The notes below the pieces were generated by a model. The model ran no database searches. It was given only the letters and a program-made list of their open reading frames with translations, and had not been told where the DNA came from. DNA of 64,000 bases from Pseudalkalibacillus decolorationis (GTDB lineage: Bacteria > Bacillota > Bacilli > Bacillales > Fictibacillaceae). Numbering within the stretch: position 1 is the stretch's first letter; every line of letters begins with the position of its first letter. Shown piece by piece: positions 27,189-36,607 of this stretch. Where the stretch lies: NCBI RefSeq assembly GCF_024609785.1, contig NZ_JANHJQ010000015.1, positions 52,733-116,732 of the forward strand. The letters run 5' to 3'. Position numbers and translations under genes: made by a program.

Positions 27189-27786
27189 AATAAAAAGGTT
27201 TTTATGGTTCCTCATATTAATACCAGTGGTAACAGGGTTATTATCTTATTTTTTAGCAGCTCAAGTACCAACAGCTTACACAGCTGAGGCTGAAATAATG
27301 TTAGGTAATTTTCAAGATACTAATTTTACGAATGAAACAGCATTGTTGCAGTTATTAGAATCTGAAAAGTACTTGAATGACCTAGTAAATTCAAAAATGT
27401 CTTTTTTAGATAAGATTACAACAGAGAGTAAGACAGGTAAAATTCTCGTTATATCTTTAACAGGTGATAATAAGGAAGAGGCCAAAGAAAATCTGAAAAT
27501 TGTTGTGGATAGCTTTATGGGGAAAAGTAATTCAGTATATAAAGAAAGAGTAAAGAGCCTAGAACAGCAAATTAAAAATACAAATGATAAGAGTTTTTCA
27601 AATGAAGATGAAGCTTTTTATAAGGCAGAAAAAGAACTATATGAATTAAGAAATAGCCAAATATACAAACCCGTCAATGTGGAAACATCTCAAACAGATG
27701 AATTAAAAAGAGGGATCTTTGGATTTCTAGTTGGACTAATGTTAAACGTCTTTATCTTAGCCATACCGGAAATACTAAGGGATTGA
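27157..27786 (+). CDS. Wzz/CapA-like chain-length protein
   Basis: Start taken at ATG 27157 with GCGAGGGATT upstream; it begins inside the polymerase gene. The 209-aa protein has a membrane helix at each end (about 13-35 and 185-203). The periplasm-facing part contains AYTAEAEIMLGN, a coiled segment around residues 125-165, and no kinase domain. This is the plan of polysaccharide co-polymerases that set chain length. Short for the family (Wzz about 330 aa), nearer to YveK/CapA (about 230). Confidence 0.8.
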   Translation: MNSILQRTRIRIKRFLWFLILIPVVTGLLSYFLAAQVPTAYTAEAEIMLGNFQDTNFTNETALLQLLESEKYLNDLVNSKMSFLDKITTESKTGKILVISLTGDNKEEAKENLKIVVDSFMGKSNSVYKERVKSLEQQIKNTNDKSFSNEDEAFYKAEKELYELRNSQIYKPVNVETSQTDELKRGIFGFLVGLMLNVFILAIPEILRD

Positions 27787-27790
27787 TTAA

Positions 27791-27824
27791 AAAGGCGCTC
27801 GACTCTCTTTGAGTCAGCGCCTTT
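27791..27824. terminator. bidirectional terminator between convergent genes
   Basis: AAAGGCGCT and GACTC (27791-27805) pair with GAGTC and AGCGCCTTT (27811-27824), one bulged C, 5-nt loop. A- and T-tracts on both sides allow use from both strands. Confidence 0.93.
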
Positions 27825-27827
27825 CGT

Positions 27828-28838
27828 TTATTGGTATGTTGTTTCTTCTGAATTCTGTTCTTCATTCTCACCTGAAGGCTGATTTGTAATTTCAAGTAAA
27901 TCTCTTAATTGCCTTGAGATTTTATCAATGGATTCATCATCAGGTTCATAGAAATAAATACCATCGATATAGGCATTTTCACCTTTAACAGTTAGCTTTT
28001 CGAAACCTTTGCTCAGTAAATCCTTATAGAAGTTACGTAGTGCAAACATTTCTTTAATGGTAATATTAGTTGTCACATTATCTCCAAGTGAATCTAACAC
28101 ATTATCTACCTTCGTAATTGTACTGAATGAAGTAGCTTTTTCCATCATGGCACTTATTGCTTCCTGCTGTCTTTTGTTCCTTCCAAAGTCACCTTGGGGA
28201 TCATCCTTGCGCATTCTTACAAATGCTAATGCTTCACGTCCATCAAGTTTCATTTTTCCTTCTTCAAACGTAACCCAACGTCCATCTGTATCGTAATATT
28301 TGAAGTCAAATGGAACATCAACCGTTATACCACCAAGTGCATCTACAGTGTCTTCAAAGCCTTTGAAGTTCGTGGTAACATAATAATCAATGGGTACATC
28401 GAGTAGATTTTCTACGGTATCTATTGTAGCTTCAATCCCTCCATAAGAATAGGAGTGAGTAATTTTATCTTTATAACCGACTTCTTCAATATAAGCCCTT
28501 GTATCTCGTGGTATACTTACAACTACTTTTTCTTTTGTTTTTGGATTAATTGAATAGAGTTGGATTACATCAGCACGCCCTTTACCACCTGCATAATCTT
28601 CAATTCCTACTACTAATATTGTGACAGGGTCTTCTCCTAAAGCTACATCTTCCATTCTTAAATCAGATTTTTCAATTTCCTTATAACTATCTTTTGCTGT
28701 TTCATTTATTGAATAAGCTAGATAACCACTGTATCCAGCAGCGCCCAAGATAAGTATTAGAACAGTTAAAGCAAATATTTTTAAGAGACCTTTTTTTCTT
28801 CTCTTCTTTCGTTTTTGAGTGATCCTTGACCTTTCCAA
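27828..28838 (-). CDS. LytR-CpsA-Psr family glycopolymer ligase
   Basis: The 336-aa protein has a basic N-terminal tail (RKKRRKKG), one membrane helix (about 19-38) and an outer LCP domain. Motifs are ILVVGIEDYAGGKGRADVI, VVSIPRDTRAYI and the RMRKDDPQGDFGRNKRQQ stretch, giving the Asp and Arg residues that bind polyprenyl pyrophosphate. LCP enzymes move finished anionic polymers from lipid carrier to peptidoglycan. Its place at the end of the polymer cluster, in the opposite direction, makes it the likely attachment enzyme for that polymer. A LytR/TagU-like housekeeping role is possible. Confidence 0.92.
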   Translation of the reverse strand: MERSRITQKRKKRRKKGLLKIFALTVLILILGAAGYSGYLAYSINETAKDSYKEIEKSDLRMEDVALGEDPVTILVVGIEDYAGGKGRADVIQLYSINPKTKEKVVVSIPRDTRAYIEEVGYKDKITHSYSYGGIEATIDTVENLLDVPIDYYVTTNFKGFEDTVDALGGITVDVPFDFKYYDTDGRWVTFEEGKMKLDGREALAFVRMRKDDPQGDFGRNKRQQEAISAMMEKATSFSTITKVDNVLDSLGDNVTTNITIKEMFALRNFYKDLLSKGFEKLTVKGENAYIDGIYFYEPDDESIDKISRQLRDLLEITNQPSGENEEQNSEETTYQ

Positions 28839-28917
28839 AAAATTACCTCATTTCTAAAATAAGCTAAATGGGTCCGTGTACCATATGACGTATCAAGCTT
28901 CTATTATATAATTAGAT

Positions 28918-29568
28918 TTAAATTTCATCAATCACTATTTCTGTTTCGAGAAAAGTAGAGTCGATTATATCAATAGTTTTTGCAGAACCATTAGTTAGAT
29001 CAATAATCCAATCAATGAATTTTTGTTCTCCATTTATTGGTATATATATATTGAATTCGACATTTTCCATGTATTGTATAGATTTGATGGAGTAGGTAGA
29101 GTTCCTAAGTCCGTTTTCTACTTTACCAAGTAATGTGTAATTCACTGTAAAACGTAATATAGACATTCGTTTCCGCTCGACGATTCCTGTCGCATTGAGT
29201 CCTTCTGAGGTAGAAGTCCCGTACGCACGGATTAATCCTCCGGCTCCGAGTTTAATTCCCCCAAAGTATCGGGTAATTACTACTACTGTATTTTTTAATT
29301 TTCGCTTTTTTAAAACCTCTAAGATCGGGACGCCTGCTGTACCACTTGGTTCCCCATCATCGTTTGCTTTTTGGATTTCATCGTTTTCCCCGATCATATA
29401 CGCGGAACAGTTATGGTTCGCATCATGGTGCTTTTTCTTGATCTGTTTGATAAATTGTTGTGCAGCTTCTTCGGTCTCAGCACGATTGATATAAGCAATA
29501 AATTTAGACTTTTGTACGGTATGTTCGTGTTCTCCGTAGCCTTTTACGGTATAATATGATGAAAGCAT
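28918..29568 (-). CDS. yvyE: YigZ/IMPACT-family protein
   Basis: Start taken at ATG 29568 because GGAGG lies about 5 nt before it; an earlier in-frame ATG at 29592 lacks a site. The 216-aa protein has the UPF0029 N-terminal domain with ANDDGEPSGTAGVPILEVL and YFGGIKLGAGGLIRAYG, the family signature, and a small DUF1949 C-terminal domain. In B. subtilis yvyE lies next to degS, as here. Homologues of IMPACT act in translation or proline-peptide related roles; the bacterial function is not settled. Confidence 0.92.
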   Translation of the reverse strand: MLSSYYTVKGYGEHEHTVQKSKFIAYINRAETEEAAQQFIKQIKKKHHDANHNCSAYMIGENDEIQKANDDGEPSGTAGVPILEVLKKRKLKNTVVVITRYFGGIKLGAGGLIRAYGTSTSEGLNATGIVERKRMSILRFTVNYTLLGKVENGLRNSTYSIKSIQYMENVEFNIYIPINGEQKFIDWIIDLTNGSAKTIDIIDSTFLETEIVIDEI

Positions 29569-29905
29569 GTTTTCCTCCGATTGATCAGTCAATTACAACC
29601 ATTATAGTGGAAAAGGTACCAAATGATAAACGGTGAATTTTTTTATCGACAATTAGTTGATCATTTTGAGGATGGTATAAACTTGTATAGTCAGGCTTCT
29701 GAATTTTCACTTGGTAGACAGAAGAAAATTTTCTTGAAATAGTATGAAAAAATCAAGTAATAAAGTCATAAATGCATGACTGAAATCGAACATTGTGTAT
29801 GTAGGGGAAAATTTTGGATTTAGGTCTTTTGGATAATTAGGTAAGAAGGACCTAGATTTCATCCCGGGTTGTTCGGTACAGTATTATGGGGAGGTACTTT
29901 TAAAA
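29569..29905. other. divergent promoter region between yvyE and degS
   Basis: 337 bp separating the reverse yvyE from forward degS. GGGGAGG at 29888-29894 serves degS. TTGTATAG around 29690 is a possible -10-like element, but no pair of hexamers convinces me. No ORF. Confidence 0.35.
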
Positions 29906-31057
29906 ATGATCACAAAGACGATGGACCCTAAAAGTATCGACACAATTTTAAATAAAACGATTGCGACAGTTGCCGAAAGTAAAGAGCAAATCTTTGAGAT
30001 TGGAGAGCAATCGAGGCAAGAATTTGAAAAGCTTACAATGGAATTAAAAGAGATACAGGAAAGAGTGCTGGACGTTATCCAAAGCGGCGATGCACTAGAC
30101 ACAAAAACCCGTTATGCGAGGTCACGTTTAGCTGAGGTAAGTAAACATTTTGAGAAATATGGCGAAGAAGAAATCAAGACTGCCTATGAAACGGCTAGCC
30201 ATTTTCAAATCGAACTTATTTCCTTGCGACAAAAAGAAACGGCTTTACGAGATCGGCGTGATGACATTGAACGACGTTTGCTGAGTTTAAAGGAAACGGT
30301 GGAACGGGCCGAGCGTCTAGTCAGTCAGATTAGTGTGGTTTTAAATTACCTAGATGGCGATCTACGTCAGGTTGGGGATTACATTAAAAGCGCAAAAGAA
30401 AAGCAAGAGTTCGGGCTGCAGATTATTGAAGCACAAGAGGATGAACGAGCAAGGGTATCAAGGGAAATCCATGATGGACCGGCTCAAATGCTTGCAAATG
30501 TGTTGTTACGTTCAGAACTAATCGAGAAAATTTACATGCAACAAGGTGTTAACCAGGCCCATCAAGAATTAAAGGATTTAAGGAAAATGGTGAGAGAGGC
30601 ACTCGCTGAGGTTCGTCGTATTATCTATGATTTACGTCCGATGGCCTTGGATGATCTCGGTCTTACGCCAACCCTTGAAAAATATGTTAGAACGCTGGCA
30701 CAATCAACAGGAATTCACATCGATATGAAGGTGCTTGGGAACGAGCGCAGGCTTCCATCAAAAATGGAGGTCGCTGTTTATCGACTTGTGCAGGAATCCG
30801 TGCAAAATGCTTGTAAACATGCGAATCCGACTGAAATCCAAGTGAAGGTTGAGTTTAAGGATACGCTATCGATTCTCGTTCGTGATAATGGCAGAGGGTT
30901 TGATACAAGCCAGGAACGTGAGCATTCGTTTGGAATTGTCGGTATGAAGGAGCGCATCGAAATATTAGAAGGAAACATGATGATTGACTCTAAAGAGGGT
31001 AAAGGTACATTAATATTAATCCAAATACCAATTAATAAGCAGGAGGCAGTGAGATGA
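29906..31057 (+). CDS. degS: sensor histidine kinase DegS
   Basis: The 383-aa cytoplasmic kinase has an N-terminal DegS sensor region rich in coiled coil (about 1-175), a HisKA_3 dimerisation domain with phospho-acceptor His in [14 protein letters not shown], and an HATPase domain with the N box [14 protein letters not shown] and G boxes RDNGRGFD and GTLILIQ. No membrane segment. It phosphorylates DegU and governs exoenzymes, motility, competence and biofilm. The stop overlaps the degU start (ATGA), so the pair is translationally coupled. Confidence 0.97.
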   Translation: MITKTMDPKSIDTILNKTIATVAESKEQIFEIGEQSRQEFEKLTMELKEIQERVLDVIQSGDALDTKTRYARSRLAEVSKHFEKYGEEEIKTAYETASHFQIELISLRQKETALRDRRDDIERRLLSLKETVERAERLVSQISVVLNYLDGDLRQVGDYIKSAKEKQEFGLQIIEAQEDERARVSREIHDGPAQMLANVLLRSELIEKIYMQQGVNQAHQELKDLRKMVREALAEVRRIIYDLRPMALDDLGLTPTLEKYVRTLAQSTGIHIDMKVLGNERRLPSKMEVAVYRLVQESVQNACKHANPTEIQVKVEFKDTLSILVRDNGRGFDTSQEREHSFGIVGMKERIEILEGNMMIDSKEGKGTLILIQIPINKQEAVR

Positions 31058-31758
31058 CACAAGTAAACGCTGTGAAAACAAGAATCGCGTTAATAGACGA
31101 CCATAAGCTATTTCGTGAAGGTGTAAAGCGGATCCTAGACATGGAAGATGGTTTTGAGGTTGTAGCTGAGGGTGACGATGGACAGGAAGCTGTCGCGATC
31201 ATCGATGATCATAACCCGGACGTCGTATTGATGGACATTAACATGCCGAATATCAACGGTGTTGAGGCAACTCGTCGCTTAGTTGAAAAGTTTCCGGGTA
31301 TCAAGGTGATCATCTTATCGATCCATGATGATGAAGCGTATGTGACCCACGCGGTTCAGACCGGTGCATCTGGTTACTTATTGAAGGAAATGGATGCAGA
31401 CGCTTTAATTGATGCGGTTAAAGTGGTTGCGGATGGTGGAGCATACTTACACCCAAGAGTGACGATTAATCTATTGAGTGAATTTCGTCGAATGAAGACG
31501 CATGGTAGAGATGGCGGCGAAGTTGGGTTTAAAGAGGTTGAATATCGTAAGCCGTTACATATTTTAACGCGTCGAGAGTGTGAAGTGCTACAAATGCTTG
31601 CTGACGGAAAAAGCAACCGTTCAATCGGTGAATCGCTATACATTAGTGAAAAAACGGTTAAAAACCATGTAAGTAACATTTTGCAGAAGATGAATGTGAA
31701 CGACCGGACCCAGGCTGTTGTTGAAGCGATTAAAAACGGTTGGGTGAAAGTGAACTGA
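31054..31758 (+). CDS. degU: response regulator DegU
   Basis: The 234-aa NarL/FixJ-type regulator has a receiver domain with [10 protein letters not shown], phospho-acceptor Asp in [10 protein letters not shown] and Lys in LLKEMDAD. The LuxR-type HTH at the C-terminus has [21 protein letters not shown] and [13 protein letters not shown]. About 230 aa is normal for DegU. It controls degradative enzymes, comK and flagellar genes, several of which lie downstream here. RBS AGGAGG lies in the end of degS. Confidence 0.97.
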   Translation: MTQVNAVKTRIALIDDHKLFREGVKRILDMEDGFEVVAEGDDGQEAVAIIDDHNPDVVLMDINMPNINGVEATRRLVEKFPGIKVIILSIHDDEAYVTHAVQTGASGYLLKEMDADALIDAVKVVADGGAYLHPRVTINLLSEFRRMKTHGRDGGEVGFKEVEYRKPLHILTRRECEVLQMLADGKSNRSIGESLYISEKTVKNHVSNILQKMNVNDRTQAVVEAIKNGWVKVN

Positions 31759-32015
31759 ATCATTTTGGGATAAATACAGTTCTGGCTTAAGAGTGTGGAA
31801 CTAGACGATTGGGAAGGAGTCTTTCGATTAAAACGGGAGGCCCTTTTTTATTGCGTAAATTTCTGATGCTGATCTAATCGTTAACAAAGATCCTTCTTTA
31901 TGGTTAACATTAAAGAATGCGAACTTCATTTTCGGTTTTTTGCTAAAATAAGAAGGTAATTCGTTAGTGAAGTCAAATACATAAGTAGAAGCAACACAAC
32001 AGAAAGGGTTATGGT

Positions 32016-32867
32016 ATGAGCAAAGTTGCCGTATTAACTGATAGTACCGCCTATTTGCCTGAGCAACTTCGAAATGAGCACAACATTCATATGGTTCCGT
32101 TAAACGTCATTTTCGGGAATGAATCGTATCAGGAAGAGCTCGAGCTAGGCGCATTAGATTTCTATAAACACGTAAGAGAAACAGGTAAGCTCTCAAAAAC
32201 ATCACAGCCGGCTGCCGGTATGTTTGCTGAGAAATATGAAAAACTTGCAGGTGAAGGGTTCACTGACGTTGTGGTAATTACATTATCGAGTGGGATCAGC
32301 GGCACATATCAAAGTGCGATGTCCGCTGCGGATATGGTTGATTCCATTAATGTTCATCTGTTTGACTCAGAAATTAGTGCTTTTCCTCAAGGGTTTTATG
32401 TACTCGAAGCGGCAGAAATGGCTAATGTAGGCCAAGAAGCAGAGGTCATCATGTCACGTTTGAAAGACATGCGGGCTAAAGGGGTTCCGGCGTACTTCAT
32501 GGTTGATGATCTAAGTCATTTACATCGTGGAGGCAGACTAAACAGTGCTCAATTTATTGTTGGCAACCTCCTTCAGGTTAAGCCTGTTTTGAAATTCACG
32601 GATAAAAAGATCGTTCCTTTTGAAAAAATCCGTACCCGTAAAAAGGCAATCAAACGTTTGTTTGAATTGATTCATAAAGATTTAGGAACCGAAGAACGAG
32701 CGAAAATTTCAATCATTCATGCAAACCGGGAAGAAGAAGCCCAACGATATAAAAGCCAACTTGAAGAAGCGTTTCCAAATGCAGAAGTCATTATCAGCTA
32801 TTTTGGTGCGGTGATTGGGACCCACCTTGGAGAAGGAAGCATTGGGCTTACATGGGTGAAAGACTAA
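32016..32867 (+). CDS. DegV-family fatty-acid-binding protein
   Basis: The 283-aa protein begins SKVAVLTDSTAYLPEQL, the DegV signature, and has VVVITLSSGISGTYQSA and YFMVDDLSHLHRGGRLN. DegV/FakB proteins bind a single fatty acid and hand it to the kinase FakA. In B. subtilis a degV gene also follows degSU. The start ATG has GAAAGGG 6-9 nt upstream. It lies 257 bp after degU with no clear terminator between, and 17 bp before the comFA frame. Confidence 0.93.
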   Translation: MSKVAVLTDSTAYLPEQLRNEHNIHMVPLNVIFGNESYQEELELGALDFYKHVRETGKLSKTSQPAAGMFAEKYEKLAGEGFTDVVVITLSSGISGTYQSAMSAADMVDSINVHLFDSEISAFPQGFYVLEAAEMANVGQEAEVIMSRLKDMRAKGVPAYFMVDDLSHLHRGGRLNSAQFIVGNLLQVKPVLKFTDKKIVPFEKIRTRKKAIKRLFELIHKDLGTEERAKISIIHANREEEAQRYKSQLEEAFPNAEVIISYFGAVIGTHLGEGSIGLTWVKD

Positions 32868-32884
32868 ATGCAATTGAAAGTTAG

Positions 32885-34408
32885 ATGGGTGCAACGCTAG
32901 TGCGGTTTGCCTCTGTTTCCTCCCAAAAAGGTAGTACACTGTGTCCTGAACCTCTCGTTCAAACTTCGAATACATCACTTCAATCGTTGAACCTACTTCC
33001 AGAAATAAACATGTTTCCACTTGATCCGAGTTTTTCGTATAACCAAGATCTTCAATTTCACCTCCTAGGTCGTCATCTATTGTTCGATGAACTCCCCTTT
33101 CCGATTGAACAAATCCATTCTCATTATTTACATGGTTATTTATTGTATGAAAAAGGGATCGCAACCTCCAAGAATCATTTAAGCTGTCAGAGATGTGGAA
33201 ATGACGATCCTTCCTTGTTCGCTTCTTTTGCCTGTTTTCGTTGTAAGGAAGATTCGTGTGTGTATTGCCGGAAATGTATTATGATGGGGCGCGTTAGTCA
33301 ATGTACACCACTCATTCGTTGGACAGGTCCTGTTCCGAACGTCGCGCTTACATCCCATTCTTTTTTAGAATGGGAAGGCACGTTGTCAGAACTCCAAAAG
33401 CAAGCCTCGAAACAGATGTGTGGGGTTGTTGGTAAGCCAAAGGAACTGTTAGTGTGGGCAGTTTGTGGAGCAGGGAAAACTGAGATCCTCTTTGAAGCCA
33501 TTGACCGTGCGTTGCAACAAGGATTACGGGTCTGTTTAGCTTCGCCCCGGACTGATGTGATTACAGAGTTATCCCCTCGATTTGAGCGTGCCTTTCCTAA
33601 GGCAGGAGTGGTTTCATTGTACGGAGGCCATTCTGAGCTTGCGGCGCCATCACCACTTGTTTTATCTACGACACATCAGTTGTTCCGGTTTGAGGAAGCA
33701 TTTGATGTCATTATTGTGGATGAAGTGGATGCCTTTCCATATTCGTTCGACCCTACTTTACAATTTGCAGTAAAAAAGGCTGCAACTGACCAGGCAACAC
33801 GCATTTATCTTTCTGCAACTCCATCTAAGAAGATGAAACGTCGGGTTCACACAAAACAGCTTGAAGTAATTCACATCTCGAGGCGATTTCACGGGTATCC
33901 ACTCCCTGTACCCGAATTTAAATGGTGTGGAAACTGGTCGAAGCTTTTAAAGAAGGGACGAATTCCACCTATTATTCATAAATGGATCGATAACAAGCTT
34001 ACAAGTGGCGTTCAATCCTTCCTATTCGTTCCGACAATTGATGACCTCACTACGATTCATTCTATTTTAAAAGAGTATCCAGGAATAGATTCCGTGCATG
34101 CCAGTGATCTAGATCGTATTGAAAAAATAAGACGATTTCGAAAGGGAGAGATTAGGATGTTATTAACGACGACGATCCTTGAAAGAGGGGTAACGGTTCC
34201 GGGAATTGATGTAGGAGTAATTGGGGCAGATCATGAGGTGTTTTCGTCGAATGCGCTCGTACAAATTGCAGGTCGTGTCGGACGTAGTATTGGGGATCCA
34301 TACGGGGAAGTCGTTTATTTCCACTATGGAAAAACGACCGCAATGGTTTCAGCGAAGCGAGAAATCAAGAGCCACAACCAGCGAGCGGGATTCGGTACGA
34401 GTAGATGA
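32885..34408 (+). CDS. comFA: competence ATPase/helicase ComFA
   Basis: The 507-aa DEAD-box ATPase has a four-Cys zinc module (CQRCGNDD, then CFRCKED, CVYCRKCIMMGRVS, about residues 98-138), Walker A AVCGAGKTE, DEVDAFPYS and LSATPSKK, and a helicase C domain with TTILERGVTVPG and QIAGRVGR. ComFA powers DNA uptake through ComEC together with ComFC. It is longer than B. subtilis ComFA (463 aa) at the N-terminus, and no good ribosome site precedes ATG 32885, so the true start may be ATG 33011. ATGA overlap with comFC; no comFB gene is present between them. Confidence 0.94.
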   Translation: MGATLVRFASVSSQKGSTLCPEPLVQTSNTSLQSLNLLPEINMFPLDPSFSYNQDLQFHLLGRHLLFDELPFPIEQIHSHYLHGYLLYEKGIATSKNHLSCQRCGNDDPSLFASFACFRCKEDSCVYCRKCIMMGRVSQCTPLIRWTGPVPNVALTSHSFLEWEGTLSELQKQASKQMCGVVGKPKELLVWAVCGAGKTEILFEAIDRALQQGLRVCLASPRTDVITELSPRFERAFPKAGVVSLYGGHSELAAPSPLVLSTTHQLFRFEEAFDVIIVDEVDAFPYSFDPTLQFAVKKAATDQATRIYLSATPSKKMKRRVHTKQLEVIHISRRFHGYPLPVPEFKWCGNWSKLLKKGRIPPIIHKWIDNKLTSGVQSFLFVPTIDDLTTIHSILKEYPGIDSVHASDLDRIEKIRRFRKGEIRMLLTTTILERGVTVPGIDVGVIGADHEVFSSNALVQIAGRVGRSIGDPYGEVVYFHYGKTTAMVSAKREIKSHNQRAGFGTSR

Positions 34409-35109
34409 ACTGTCTCTCATGTCATGAGGAACAACGATTGAAACTAGGCTGGGGAGATTTGTTCGGCAGAAATGATCCGTTGAGCGTGTGTTCAGAATGC
34501 TCCTCGATGCTTGAGCGAGTCAATGGCGAGATTTGCCGAATGTGTGGGCGCTCTTTTTCGATATTTCCCGAGCAATATCGCCAAGGTGATCTTTGTTTCG
34601 ATTGTGTGGAATGGGGAGACGTGGGCAATTCTATCACGAAAAATCGGTCGCTCTATCAGTACAATCCGTTTTTACAGGAAATAATGGCACGCTATAAATA
34701 CCGGGGTGATGCTGAATTGGTGAAGCTCTTCGAACATGATTTACGTGTTCTTTTCAAAAAGGAATTCAAGCGGACGTTACTTGTGCCTGTTCCGTTAAGT
34801 AATGAACGGCAATATGAGCGAGGGTTTAACCAGGCAGAGCTGATTGCGAAATTGATTGGGAAGCCATTTTATAAGGCGCTAGAGAGACCGGTTCATGAAG
34901 AAAAGCAGAGTAAAAAGTCGAAACAAGAGCGTCTTCAACATGCAGCTATTTTTACATTGAATGACGAATTCCGGGAAACAATTACTGGAGCCGATGTCAC
35001 GATTGTCGATGATCTTTATACGACAGGGGCTACGATTCAAGCGGCAGGGAAGATATTACTAGATCATGGTGCCCGAACTGTCTCATCAATTACGGTTGCA
35101 AGAGGGTAA
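34405..35109 (+). CDS. comFC: competence protein ComFC (phosphoribosyltransferase-like)
   Basis: The 234-aa protein begins with a zinc-ribbon-like part (MNCLSCHEEQ, CSECSSML, CRMCGRSF, CFDC) and ends with a PRTase domain. That domain has VPVPLSNERQYERGFNQAELIAK and the PRPP loop VTIVDDLYTTGATIQ. ComFC/GntX proteins work with ComFA in inward transport of single-stranded DNA. The start overlaps the comFA stop by ATGA. No terminator follows before the SigD promoter of yvyF. Confidence 0.95.
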   Translation: MNCLSCHEEQRLKLGWGDLFGRNDPLSVCSECSSMLERVNGEICRMCGRSFSIFPEQYRQGDLCFDCVEWGDVGNSITKNRSLYQYNPFLQEIMARYKYRGDAELVKLFEHDLRVLFKKEFKRTLLVPVPLSNERQYERGFNQAELIAKLIGKPFYKALERPVHEEKQSKKSKQERLQHAAIFTLNDEFRETITGADVTIVDDLYTTGATIQAAGKILLDHGARTVSSITVARG

Positions 35110-35134
35110 TTCTTACTAATCCTACTCGAATCGT

Positions 35135-35161
35135 TAAACTTATCGCGGTTTCATCCGATAT
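35135..35161 (+). promoter_or_regulatory. SigD promoter for the yvyF-flgM-flgN-flgK-flgL operon
   Basis: TAAA (35135-35138), 15-nt spacer, TCCGATAT (35154-35161) matches the SigD consensus TAAA-N15-GCCGATAT at all but one base. It places the flagellar late genes under SigD directly upstream of yvyF. Confidence 0.8.
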
Positions 35162-35239
35162 AGAAGATAGAATGGATTAGAAGGTAAGTTCAGAATGTCA
35201 GCGTTACTTCTGAACTTGTACTTAAAGGAGAGCAAGCAG

Positions 35240-35635
35240 ATGGCGGAATTAGCAAACTGCCCGCAGTGCAACCGTATTTTCGTGAAAAATTATCATGTTG
35301 TCTGTGATACGTGTTATAAAGAAGAAGAGGAAATGTTTGATAAGGTTTATAAGTTCATCCGAAAGAAGGCGAACCGTGAAGCATCTTTATGGGAAGTGTA
35401 TGAAGCAACGGGGGTTCCAGAGAAAGTAATTATCCGCTTTGTGAAAGAAGGCAGGATCCGAGCCAACCAGCTGCCAAACATCTCATACCCTTGTGAAAGC
35501 TGTGGACTCAACATTAATGATGGTCGGATTTGTAACTCGTGTAAGAAGCGAATGAATAGTGACCTTCGTACGCACGATCACCTTACGCAAAAGGAAATGG
35601 ACAACAACCGAATTACGTACTATACAGAAAAATAG
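35240..35635 (+). CDS. yvyF: flagellar-operon protein YvyF (zinc-ribbon type)
   Basis: Start ATG 35240 with AAAGGAG 9 nt upstream. The 131-aa protein has two Cys clusters, CPQCNRIFVKNYHVVCDTC and CESCGLNINDGRICNSC, around a helix-turn-helix-like middle (SLWEVYEATGVPEKVIIRFV). It matches the TIGR03826 family, always found before flgM in Bacillaceae. A DNA-binding regulatory role is suspected from the MerR-like middle part but not shown. Confidence 0.92.
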   Translation: MAELANCPQCNRIFVKNYHVVCDTCYKEEEEMFDKVYKFIRKKANREASLWEVYEATGVPEKVIIRFVKEGRIRANQLPNISYPCESCGLNINDGRICNSCKKRMNSDLRTHDHLTQKEMDNNRITYYTEK

Positions 35636-35665
35636 AAGCCAACTGCTGATAAGGAGGAAATTACT

Positions 35666-35932
35666 TTGAAAATCAACGGCTATGGAAATATACACAATAC
35701 TAATCCATATAAAAACCAGGTAAATCGTCCCCAAGAGCAGTTAAACCAACAGATGAAACAGGATAAGCTCCAGATCTCAAAAGAGGCACTTGAAATGCAG
35801 AAAACCAACGTACAGTCTAAGGAACGATTAGAAAAGATCGAACGATTGAAAAGTGAAATTGAAGCTGGTAAGTACGAGGTTCAATCTGACAAGGTTGCAG
35901 AACGCTTTTTTGATTATTGGACAAAGAGTTAA
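35666..35932 (+). CDS. flgM: anti-sigma-D factor FlgM
   Basis: TTG start preceded by the strong RBS AAGGAGG at 35651-35657. The 88-aa protein reads KINGYGNIHNTNPY at its N-terminus and has a helical C-terminal half (LQISKEALEMQ, ERLEKIERLKSEIEAGKYEV) that binds the sigma factor. FlgM holds SigD inactive until the hook is complete. Length and place (between yvyF and flgN) are standard. Confidence 0.95.
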   Translation: MKINGYGNIHNTNPYKNQVNRPQEQLNQQMKQDKLQISKEALEMQKTNVQSKERLEKIERLKSEIEAGKYEVQSDKVAERFFDYWTKS

Positions 35933-35944
35933 GGGAGTGAGGCT

Positions 35945-36445
35945 GTGAACGCGGAACGAATGGTCGGACTCTTATCCGATTTACAGAAGGCACATGAACA
36001 ATTACTTGGGATTTCCGTGCAAAAAACGGACGCTTTAAAGCAAAATGACATTAGTAAATTGGACACGTTATTGAAGGAAGAAGAGAAGTCGGTTCAATCG
36101 ATTGAAAAAGTAGAAAATGAACGTGTCGCAGAAGTTGAGGCACTCCTTAAAGGGCAAGGCATAATTGCTGACAATAGCCCATCCTTATCTCAAATCATAC
36201 GCTTTTACAATGTGGATGATCAGGAACGACTTGAAAAGTCCCAGGAGGAATTACGAGAAACAATTGGTCAGCTTCGAAAACAAAATGAATTGAATCATGA
36301 CTTAACCAGGCAGTCGCTGCAGTTTGTGAATGCATCGCTTTCATTGATGGGGCCGAAGCAACCAGCAACGTATGAACGGACTGGTCAAGCTAATAACACG
36401 AACAACTACGGGCGACGTCAATCGATGTTTGACTCTAAAGCATAG
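35945..36445 (+). CDS. flgN: flagellar export chaperone FlgN
   Basis: GTG start with GGGAGTGAGG upstream, 12 bp after flgM. The 166-aa protein is almost wholly helical (SDLQKAHEQLLGISVQKTDALK) with a Lys/Glu-rich middle and a polar C-terminal tail. FlgN keeps the hook-filament junction proteins FlgK and FlgL soluble; both genes follow. A 162-bp gap after it holds two small hairpins (GTTCGAC/GTCGAAC and CCAAC/GTTGG) before flgK. Confidence 0.93.
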   Translation: MNAERMVGLLSDLQKAHEQLLGISVQKTDALKQNDISKLDTLLKEEEKSVQSIEKVENERVAEVEALLKGQGIIADNSPSLSQIIRFYNVDDQERLEKSQEELRETIGQLRKQNELNHDLTRQSLQFVNASLSLMGPKQPATYERTGQANNTNNYGRRQSMFDSKA

Positions 36446-36607
36446 AATATGTGTTTAAAAAGAAGAACAAACAGGGTTGTCGAAGCAACTAATAGGAGGT
36501 TCGACTAAACGCATCACATCGTATGATAACGTCGAACTGACCAACTACGTGTTGGCCCCGGACTTTTTGAACATCCTCTTAAGGTATAGAAAGGCGGAAT
36601 GAAAACG

